A DNA stretch of 5,784 bases from an uncultured Opitutia bacterium (GTDB lineage Bacteria > Verrucomicrobiota > Verrucomicrobiia > Opitutales > Coraliomargaritaceae): contig CALBPO010000030.1 in assembly GCA_937899295.1 (NCBI GenBank), forward strand, positions 1 through 5,784. The letters are read 5' to 3'. Below are positions 1 through 5,784 of the stretch, piece after piece. The position numbers and the translations under genes are program-made. The number at the start of each line of letters is the position of its first letter. The first letter of the stretch is position 1. Under the pieces are notes generated by a model that made no database searches, was not told the DNA's origin, and saw only the letters and a list, made by a program, of their open reading frames with translations.

Positions 1-898
1 GGCGCATGCCAGCTATATTAAGTAGAGCTTCGTGCCAATCGAGGTGGACAAGACCGAGGTCTTTAGGAATGCTAACGCCGTCTTCTTGTAGGGCATCGTA
101 GAGCTCGGACTTGTTAGTGATGACGACATCGGGCTTTTGCTTGCGGATGGCGATTAGCGCGGAGTTGGGCTCGGACAGGTCAAAGGGAACAAGCGTGAGT
201 TGATCCTCGACAGGCAGGCGGCGGCTGATACTGTAAAAGCCGGAGCTGAATTTACCCTCCAGCAGGGCATCGTCTTCCTGCGGGACGACAAGCAAGGGGC
301 GCTTGTAGCCGAGCTCCAATACCTTTTCGGTGGCGCGGCGTGCGGTGAGGTATTGGTCGTTGGAGGAGCAGTTGAGCTTATTATTCAGGTGGGTAACACC
401 AATCACGGCGCAGGCGAAGTCATACCAGAAGTCTACGTAGCCGCGGTCGATGGTATCGGCGCTGAGTGCAGCTACAAGAATGAGGGCACGGATGCCGCGT
501 GTCTCAACGATCTGCTTGAGGCGCTGAGGACGCATAACGGGCTGTTGGAGCCAGAACTCCTCAACGCCATAGCCCAGATCTTCAGCGCGCCGAGTAACGC
601 CTTCGCGAAGGCGACGAAAAGTATGGTTGCTATTGAGGTCTTGCAAAGGGGAACAGTTAATAAGACCGATGTTAGCCTGGAAAGTGGGCTGGCGACCGGC
701 GCGCAACTGCGTCATGAGGGAGTCGACTACGGGGTTTCGCCGGTAGCCCATCTCGCGGGCGATGGTCTGGATGCGCTGACGAGTCGCCTCGGGGATACGG
801 GGATCGTTGCGTAGTGCAAGCGAGACAGCAGATTTACTGACTCCAGCAGCCTCTCCTATCTGCTGCATATTAGGTCGACGCTCAGGAGTATTAGACAT
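1..898 (-). CDS. LacI-family transcriptional regulator, C-terminus cut by window edge
   Basis: This is a DNA-binding regulator that most likely senses a sugar or oligosaccharide. The frame is open from the ATG at 898 to base 1, giving 299 codons with no stop. Residues 11-31 form the helix-turn-helix (MQQIGEAAGVSKSAVSLAL), followed by DPRIPEATRQRI and MGYRRNP, the usual LacI N-terminal pattern. The hinge region is about residues 55-66. From residue 76 (NIGLINC) onward it resembles a periplasmic-binding-protein-like sensor, with late-domain motif PKDLGLVHLDW at 278-288. Family members are usually about 330-350 residues, so some 40-60 are missing off the left edge. An in-frame ATG at 904 would add two residues; neither start has a clear Shine-Dalgarno site. 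It is divergent from the amylase gene, which suggests that gene as a target (inference). The effector cannot be read from the sequence. Confidence 0.95.
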   Translation of the reverse strand, partial: MSNTPERRPNMQQIGEAAGVSKSAVSLALRNDPRIPEATRQRIQTIAREMGYRRNPVVDSLMTQLRAGRQPTFQANIGLINCSPLQDLNSNHTFRRLREGVTRRAEDLGYGVEEFWLQQPVMRPQRLKQIVETRGIRALILVAALSADTIDRGYVDFWYDFACAVIGVTHLNNKLNCSSNDQYLTARRATEKVLELGYKRPLLVVPQEDDALLEGKFSSGFYSISRRLPVEDQLTLVPFDLSEPNSALIAIRKQKPDVVITNKSELYDALQEDGVSIPKDLGLVHLDWHEALLNIAGMR

Positions 899-941
899 GC
901 GCATTAGGTAAATTTTGCCGAATGTGAACGCAAGGAAAGGG

Positions 942-962
942 CTTGTTCGACAGTTGAACAAG
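942..962. promoter_or_regulatory. 21-base palindrome, candidate operator of the LacI-type regulator
   Basis: CTTGTTCGAC-A-GTTGAACAAG has two 10-base arms around a single central base, with one mismatched arm position (949/955). It lies 44 bases upstream of the regulator start and overlaps the -10 and expected start site of the regulator's promoter, a typical place for autorepression. LacI-family proteins bind palindromes of about this size as dimers. Most known sites have an even centre with a CG step, whereas this one has an odd centre, so it may instead belong to another dimeric regulator. No T-run follows the stem on either strand, so it does not look like a terminator. Confidence 0.55.
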
Positions 963-989
963 GATAAACATCGCCGGTTCTACCGTCAA
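961..989 (-). promoter_or_regulatory. Probable promoter of the LacI-family gene
   Basis: Read on the minus strand, TTGACG (989-984) is followed after exactly 17 bases by TATCCT (966-961). The -35 matches the sigma-70 consensus at five of six positions and the -10 at four of six. Transcription would start near 950-955, leaving a leader of roughly 50 bases before the ATG at 898. The -10 overlaps the edge of the palindrome at 942-962, so a bound repressor would block this promoter. The promoter is inferred from sequence alone. Confidence 0.5.
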
Positions 990-1013
990 ACCATGTAGCC
1001 GCTGTCGTTTAGG

Positions 1014-1019
1014 TATAAT
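1014..1019 (+). promoter_or_regulatory. Possible -10 element for the amylase gene
   Basis: A perfect TATAAT hexamer lies 57 bases upstream of the amylase start at 1077, in the otherwise AT-rich stretch 1011-1050. No convincing -35 hexamer sits 16-18 bases upstream, and there is no extended TG motif, so activity may need an activator. The palindrome at 942-962 is centred about 65-70 bases before the start site this element would give. That is more typical of activation or looping than of direct blocking. Confidence 0.4.
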
Positions 1020-1076
1020 TTAGACTAGTTTACTTCCAATTATTCTTAATCTACCCATAATGTAGCTATATGGCCC

Positions 1077-1169
1077 ATGTTGCTACTTCGTAAAAAATTC
1101 AGCGTCTGCCTACGCCTCGCGGTCATCCTTCTCAACTTCTGTTGTGGTCGTGCTTTATTTGGCGAGGCG
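1077..1169 (+). other. Signal peptide of the amylase
   Basis: Residues 1-31 have a basic n-region (R5, K6, K7), a hydrophobic core around LRLAVILLNFCC (12-23) and a small-residue end, GEA (29-31), suited to signal peptidase I. The mature protein would begin at Met32, directly before the first catalytic-domain motif LQYF. The Cys22-Cys23 pair is preceded by LNF, which is a poor lipobox, so a lipoprotein is less likely. In a Gram-negative cell this sends the enzyme at least to the periplasm; final export or anchoring would depend on the unseen C-terminus. Confidence 0.85.
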
Positions 1170-4100
1170 ATGCTCCAGTATTTCAATACGGACTGGACAG
1201 AGATTACTCGTAAAATGCCCGAACTGGCAGAAGCGGGCTATTCTTCGCTCTGGTTGCCTCCGCCCACCAAGGGAAGTGGTGGGCTCTCGGTCGGCTACGA
1301 TCTGTGGGATCCGTTTGACCTTGGAAGCAAGAATCAGCGTAACACGGTGCGTACGCGATACGGCACTGAAGCCGAGTTACTGGAGCTAGTCAAAACCGCA
1401 CACCGCTTCGGTATCCGAGTCTATTTTGATAACATTATGAATCACCGGGCTTTCGATATTCCCGGATTCAACGAGGACACCCCGATCGATATCTATCCGG
1501 GAATGGTGCCAGAGGACTTTCACCTGCGTATTACGCAAGAGGGCTTTTACCGCAAATGGGACAACACGCGCGACTGGAATAGCGCGTGGCAGGTCCAAAA
1601 CCTTGGGCTCGCAGACCTGATCGATGTAGCCCAAGAACCAGGCGCGACTAATTTCAACTTCGGTTCCAACGAGGGCGACACCTTTCCCAAAATCAAATTT
1701 ATCCGCGATCTTGAGCGCCCCGAACAATACGCCCATGATAAAGATGGTAATTATGTTGGCTTTGGGGGGCTTTTGTCGATCGCCGAAGACTTACTCTCTG
1801 CTGAGGGCAATCTAAGTCCAAGCTATGCACAGATTAAAGAGCATGCCCAGCAATACCTGCAAGATAACGCCAGCGTCTATGAAGAATGGGTCGAAGACTA
1901 TCTCAACCGAGCCGTTCGCTGGCTCATTGATCGTACTAAGGCGGATGGCCTACGCCTCGACGCGGTCAAGCACATCCGAGCGGACTTTTTCGGTGCGACC
2001 TATGGCGCCGATAAGGACACGAACGACTACGGCTACCTCGGCCAAGTGCAGCGTCAGTTTAACCTCACTCGCGGCTTCAGCGACGGCAACCATCGCGACA
2101 CCGTCTTCGACACCGAAGCCCCGCGTGATGATGCCATGGTCTTCGGCGAGCACCTCGGCGAGCCTCCCGGCTATGATCCCTACTTCGATTCAGGGATGCG
2201 CCTAGTCGACAATCCGCTCCGCAAGGAGTTTAACAAGCGACTAGGTAGTCCCTACAACGGACTCAACGGCTTCGATAGTCCTGGTGCGGGCGGATTCGAT
2301 CCAGCGCTCACTGTGATGCACGCACAGAGCCACGACAATGACTTCGCCGCGCGCCGCGAACTCCAGCACGCCATGTATTTCACCCGCGCCGGACTTGGTC
2401 TGCTCTACACTGACGGTAATTACCAAGCCGAAACACTCGGCGAATCTGGCGGTGCCTTCCCTCGCCACTCCAATACCTCCTTTCTCGGCCAATGGAATGA
2501 TCCCCGCGTGCCAAACCTACTCTACATCCACGAGCAATTTGCCCGTGGCTATCAACAGGGCAAGTGGTCGGACGGTGACGTCGTCATCTACGAACGCGTG
2601 GATAAGCGCGAGAACCCCTCAATGAGCGACGGTGACGGCGTGATCTTGCTCTTCATGCTCAACGATAACTACTCTGCTGGCCAAGGCCGCAGCTTTGGCA
2701 CGAACTTTCCCGCCACCGCAGGTGGCAGCGATGCCTACCTTTACAACTACTCGACTTATGGCGGTGGCTTTTTCGAATGGGCTTCCAACATCACAAACAG
2801 TTCTGTGATCATACCCGAGGGAGGCTATTTCGCGTTTTCTTGGAAAAATCCAGATCCTTCTAAGCTCTGGGCAAACTCGGGTGGTCGCCCTCTGACGATC
2901 TATCAAAATAACATCGAAGTAGACACAGTCGAAGTCAACCGCCGCGACGGCCCAAATGGAGATGCTGATTTCCACGGCGACACCCTACCAATCTCCAGTC
3001 AACCCATCATCAATAACCCCGACAGCACCGACTTTACCTACACCGCAAGCATCCCTCGTGTGACTGACGGTACACGAGTGCGCTTCGTAGCTCGCACCGA
3101 TGGCTCTGCTGAAAATATCCTACTCAAACTAGACGGCGGTATCGACCTAAACGACGCTAACCACTCTGCAGGCGACCCTCGCGATAATCCTCCTGCGCTC
3201 GCCACCGATACTTTTATGGGTTACGAACAAGCTAACTTTGTTGACCGCATAGGCCCAGAGAAATTCGCAGCGACTGATGCCGCGCGCTGCAATATAGGCT
3301 CAGCTGGAGCCGATACCTACGAGCTAGGTTCAGTCACTACTATCGGCTCTGGCAATAACCCTCAGTGGACTAATGCCGCGACATTCATCTTTCACGATCC
3401 AACCGCTGGCTTTGACGGCTGGTTACCAGACGACCCATTAATCGCACCTAGCATGCAGTTAGACGACAGCAGCAACAGCACAATCATTTGGGCAAAAACA
3501 AACTCTGTAGGAGCAGGTTATAAAGCACATGTTTATTACACTACCGATGGAAGCAATCCCGAAGGCGCGGGTAGCTGGGGGCGCGGCACGACTCAAGTCG
3601 TCGAGGCCTTTTACGTGAGCCCTAATAATGAGGACGGCGACAACTGGTGGCGAGCCGAGATCGATCCGGCACCCTCAGGCACAATCAAATACAAGATAGG
3701 TATCTACAGCACATTCCAGTCGAGCGTCTTTCCAAGTAGTCCCGATACAGTTGCTCTCAAGACACAGATGATGACTGCCTTTCAGTCTTCGGAGCGCGAC
3801 CTGACTGCCGTCACCATCCGCCCGCATAATGACTATGGAGTGACTGAGACAGGTCTCGAAGAAGGTATGCACATCATCAACGCGCGTGCATTCCTCCAAC
3901 GCCCTGGACAAGCCTCGATCTACAACACTTACAAGCAGACTTTTTACTACGACACAGAACGTCCTCAGGGTGAAATAAGTTTTCCTCAAAACGATGGCGA
4001 TACAATCAACAGCTCTCGCTACGGCGTCGTCGTTCGCACCGATGCCACTGTCGAAGAAGTCTGGTATCGTATCGAGGATTCGGAAACCACTAATGACGAC

Positions 4101-5784
4101 ATCAATACCGGGAGCTCCAATGGCAACGGGCTTGGCTTCGAACCCTTTGTTGATACCAACCGCAACGGCACTCACGATACCAGCGAAAGCTACGAAGACC
4201 TCAATGAAAACGGTAATTGGGACACAAACCTAGATATTTGGGTTCGCGCCTCCGAGCTCACTCCTAGCTTAGAGATCGAGCCCTCTGACCCGGTCCTTCG
4301 GAAGGAATGGCGCTTTGACTATATCAACATACCTGCCACTGGATCCGCCAATGTTAAAGTCCGCCTACGCGAGCTGTCCTCCTCTAAATTTAAAGACTTC
4401 GCCCTTAACGACGATGGTGGTCACTACACTACGCTCGCGCGTAACGTTAATACCTCAGGTCCTGATGAGCGCATGTTTATCGCCTTCCCTTCACAGGAAG
4501 GACAAACCGTCGACGACAGCTACGTGATGAAAGTCTACTTCAGTAAATCGCTGGCCGATGGATTGAGCGAAGAGCAACTCATTGAACGTTTCCTTATTTC
4601 GATCGGCTCAGACGAAGAAGGCGATGACGGTGCCGATCAAAGCCGTGACGACTATAGCATCGTTTACAACGAAACCAGTGACTACCACGCGCTCGCCTAC
4701 ACCCTGCCAAATCTTTATAACGACATTCCAGATTACGATCATAAGGTAGCAGTGACTTATGATCGGCCTTCTCCGGAAACCGACTTTGAATCGGCCCGAA
4801 TCGTTCGAGCGCTTCCAGTCGCCACACCTCGTGTCCTCATTATTAACCCACCCGAACTCGGCTCGGACAGCCGTCCTCATGAGATTATTCTACCTGACGT
4901 CCCGTCTCCAAGTACAGATCAACGTCAATTCACAATTCAAGTGGAAACTAACCTGAATGCGACTGACGTAAGCATTAATTTTGTCAATCTGCTTGGCTCC
5001 AGCGTAGTACCCAATGACACTACCGTCGAGGGAAACAGCAAACTCTGGAATTTTACTTGGTTAAATATCAACGAAGGTAGCTATCGCTTCACCGCGACCG
5101 TTACTTCTTCAGGTGGTAGTGCGACTGCCGATCGCAACACAAAAGTCATCTTCCGTGAACTGGTGGAGGACGATGACGAGGACCTTGACGATGACGATGA
5201 CGGCCTCCTCGATATCGATGAAAATACCGCGCAGTTTCTACCCAATCAGAGCGTAGACGGAGGTGTCACTCCCGCGCCTAAACCCAATCCCGAACAATGG
5301 ACGAACGGTGAAGTGCACGTCTATAACGCTTACGGAAAATCCAACCCCTTCTCACCCGACACCGATAGCGACGGATTACCCGACGGGCTCGAACTAGGCT
5401 GGCGCAAGTCCATAGGCGATCCTCCTACCGATGCGACCGCCAATACCGACGGCGACGCATTCCCAAACTTCATCGGCGATCTCGACCCACCTTTTTACAA
5501 CACACTGGATAATTTCGGAAGCGTGCCTGATGTCGACAGCCAAAGCCTCGGTGGCGACCGCTCGCGTCAATCCGCAGGCACCGTGACGGACCCCTCTAAT
5601 CCTGATACCGATGGCGACGGCATATCAGATGGTACCGAAGACGCCAACCGAAACGGATGGGTCGATGGCGACGGCGAGCAGCTTCCAACTGAGTTCGAAC
5701 CATGGGCTGGACGTGATTGGCCAGACGGTATTATACAGCCTACAGAGACTTGGACAGAACCTGCCCCCAACAACCCCGACCCCG
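1077..5784 (+). CDS. Giant secreted GH13 alpha-amylase-type enzyme with Ig-like and TSP3-like modules, 3' end cut
   Basis: This is an extracellular glycoside hydrolase of family GH13, expected to cleave alpha-glucosidic bonds in starch-like glucans. The frame is open for 1569 codons to the edge. ATG 1077 is the only ATG between the stop at 1047 and residue 32, and it supplies a signal peptide (1-31). The catalytic barrel spans about 32-490. Motifs: LQYF (33-36), GYDLWD (73-78), TVRTRYGT (90-97), region I DNIMNH (118-123), probable region V LADL (178-181), region II GLRLDAVKH with nucleophile Asp295, region III FGEH with acid/base Glu358, and region IV HAQSHDN with Asp420. A beta-sandwich resembling domain C covers about 500-590. 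Beyond it lie uncharacterised modules (652-776), a YYTTDG module (815-878), Ig-like stretches (about 960-1102 and 1251-1362) and TSP3-like repeats (from 1369). GYDLWD, TVRTRYGT and DGLRLDAVKH resemble bacterial liquefying amylases (GH13_5), but the subfamily and exact specificity are uncertain. No clear ribosome site precedes the start. Confidence 0.95.
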   Translation, partial: MLLLRKKFSVCLRLAVILLNFCCGRALFGEAMLQYFNTDWTEITRKMPELAEAGYSSLWLPPPTKGSGGLSVGYDLWDPFDLGSKNQRNTVRTRYGTEAELLELVKTAHRFGIRVYFDNIMNHRAFDIPGFNEDTPIDIYPGMVPEDFHLRITQEGFYRKWDNTRDWNSAWQVQNLGLADLIDVAQEPGATNFNFGSNEGDTFPKIKFIRDLERPEQYAHDKDGNYVGFGGLLSIAEDLLSAEGNLSPSYAQIKEHAQQYLQDNASVYEEWVEDYLNRAVRWLIDRTKADGLRLDAVKHIRADFFGATYGADKDTNDYGYLGQVQRQFNLTRGFSDGNHRDTVFDTEAPRDDAMVFGEHLGEPPGYDPYFDSGMRLVDNPLRKEFNKRLGSPYNGLNGFDSPGAGGFDPALTVMHAQSHDNDFAARRELQHAMYFTRAGLGLLYTDGNYQAETLGESGGAFPRHSNTSFLGQWNDPRVPNLLYIHEQFARGYQQGKWSDGDVVIYERVDKRENPSMSDGDGVILLFMLNDNYSAGQGRSFGTNFPATAGGSDAYLYNYSTYGGGFFEWASNITNSSVIIPEGGYFAFSWKNPDPSKLWANSGGRPLTIYQNNIEVDTVEVNRRDGPNGDADFHGDTLPISSQPIINNPDSTDFTYTASIPRVTDGTRVRFVARTDGSAENILLKLDGGIDLNDANHSAGDPRDNPPALATDTFMGYEQANFVDRIGPEKFAATDAARCNIGSAGADTYELGSVTTIGSGNNPQWTNAATFIFHDPTAGFDGWLPDDPLIAPSMQLDDSSNSTIIWAKTNSVGAGYKAHVYYTTDGSNPEGAGSWGRGTTQVVEAFYVSPNNEDGDNWWRAEIDPAPSGTIKYKIGIYSTFQSSVFPSSPDTVALKTQMMTAFQSSERDLTAVTIRPHNDYGVTETGLEEGMHIINARAFLQRPGQASIYNTYKQTFYYDTERPQGEISFPQNDGDTINSSRYGVVVRTDATVEEVWYRIEDSETTNDDINTGSSNGNGLGFEPFVDTNRNGTHDTSESYEDLNENGNWDTNLDIWVRASELTPSLEIEPSDPVLRKEWRFDYINIPATGSANVKVRLRELSSSKFKDFALNDDGGHYTTLARNVNTSGPDERMFIAFPSQEGQTVDDSYVMKVYFSKSLADGLSEEQLIERFLISIGSDEEGDDGADQSRDDYSIVYNETSDYHALAYTLPNLYNDIPDYDHKVAVTYDRPSPETDFESARIVRALPVATPRVLIINPPELGSDSRPHEIILPDVPSPSTDQRQFTIQVETNLNATDVSINFVNLLGSSVVPNDTTVEGNSKLWNFTWLNINEGSYRFTATVTSSGGSATADRNTKVIFRELVEDDDEDLDDDDDGLLDIDENTAQFLPNQSVDGGVTPAPKPNPEQWTNGEVHVYNAYGKSNPFSPDTDSDGLPDGLELGWRKSIGDPPTDATANTDGDAFPNFIGDLDPPFYNTLDNFGSVPDVDSQSLGGDRSRQSAGTVTDPSNPDTDGDGISDGTEDANRNGWVDGDGEQLPTEFEPWAGRDWPDGIIQPTETWTEPAPNNPDP
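4152..4226 (+). other. Pair of EF-hand-like calcium-binding loops inside the amylase
   Basis: Residues 1026-1034 read DTNRNGTHD and residues 1041-1049 read DLNENGNWD, both fitting D-x-N-x-N-G-x-x-D, the loop pattern of dockerin and other EF-hand-like calcium sites. They are 15 residues apart. They interrupt a stretch that otherwise looks like an Ig-like beta sandwich (strands near 985-1003 and 1053-1102). A structural calcium site stabilising the module is the likely role (inference). There are only two loops and no dockerin helices are evident, so a true dockerin is doubtful. Confidence 0.6.
5181..5669 (+). repeat. Asp-rich TSP3-like calcium-binding repeats at the amylase C-terminal side
   Basis: From residue 1369 the protein carries spaced D-x-D-x-D-G motifs: DLDDDDDGLLDIDE (1369-1382), DTDSDGLPDGLE (1428-1439), the weaker NTDGDAFPN (1456-1464), DTDGDGISDGTE (1510-1521), DANRNGWVD (1522-1530), then VDGDGE. 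These match the bacterial thrombospondin type 3-like repeat, which binds calcium through the aspartates and often forms a stalk next to a cell-surface or secretion tail. Linkers of 15-50 residues, rich in Pro, Asn and Gly, separate them. The array is probably incomplete, because the frame continues past the edge. The repeats are degenerate at DNA level and are protein-level repeats only. Confidence 0.8.

Noticed and set aside
200..814. A 204-codon open frame on the plus strand
   Set aside because: It is fully antisense to the LacI-family gene, whose minus-strand product has clear family motifs throughout; the plus-strand product shows none.
942..962. The palindrome as a transcription terminator
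   Set aside because: No T-run follows on either strand, and it lies between two divergent starts rather than after a gene.
976..992. GGTT...AACC inverted repeat as a second operator
   Set aside because: The arms are only four bases and do not resemble the palindrome at 942-962.
993..1066. ATGTAGC occurring twice (993-999 and 1060-1066)
   Set aside because: A seven-base direct repeat at this spacing is easily due to chance and matches no known site type.
1070..1093. A seven-codon upstream frame (MAHVATS, then TAA) overlapping the amylase start
   Set aside because: It could be a leader peptide, but it has no ribosome site and no regulatory pattern such as repeated codons; chance is the simpler explanation.
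1140..1145. Cys22-Cys23 as a lipoprotein attachment site
   Set aside because: The preceding residues LNF do not fit a lipobox, while GEA at 29-31 fits signal peptidase I.
3675..4175. A 166-codon open frame on the minus strand
   Set aside because: It lies opposite the continuous amylase frame, has no recognisable motif and no start context. Other short frames within 1144-4956 were rejected for the same reason.
5166..5201. GAC/GAT micro-repeat as a DNA satellite
   Set aside because: It is in frame and encodes the Asp-rich start of the TSP3-like region; codons vary between GAC, GAT and GAG, consistent with protein-level selection.
5567..5773. A Ser/Pro-rich minus-strand open frame
   Set aside because: Its composition is just the complement of the Asp/Gly-rich TSP3-like repeat codons.

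Overview
The window holds two divergent protein genes, both running off an edge, separated by a 178-base regulatory gap (899-1076). The organism is probably a polysaccharide-degrading bacterium of the Verrucomicrobia, perhaps a marine Opitutae/Puniceicoccales relative such as Coraliomargarita. The grounds are the style of the LacI regulator, the very long secreted glycosidase with Ig-like and bacterial TSP3-type calcium-binding modules, roughly balanced base composition and the lack of clear Shine-Dalgarno sites. This placement is inference from recalled family resemblance, not a search.

Left part (1-898, minus strand): a LacI-family transcription regulator. It has an N-terminal helix-turn-helix and a sugar-binding-protein-like sensor domain; roughly the last 40-60 residues lie outside the window.

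Middle (899-1076): the control region. A well-spaced -35/-10 pair points leftward into the regulator gene, and its -10 overlaps a 21-base near-perfect palindrome (942-962), a good candidate operator for autorepression. A perfect TATAAT (1014-1019) points rightward.

Right part (1077 to the end, plus strand): one uninterrupted reading frame of more than 1569 codons. It encodes a secreted GH13 alpha-amylase-type enzyme with a signal peptide, a catalytic domain carrying all three catalytic acids, and a domain C-like sandwich. Almost 1000 further residues follow: several beta-sandwich-like modules, an embedded pair of EF-hand-like loops, and a C-terminal run of Asp-rich TSP3-like repeats that continues past the edge.

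The simplest joint reading is a sugar-responsive regulator controlling itself and, probably, a divergent extracellular amylase that cuts starch-like alpha-glucans outside the cell. I see no RNA gene, mobile element, CRISPR array or wholly new system. The most unusual items are the architecture of the giant amylase and the operator-like palindrome.
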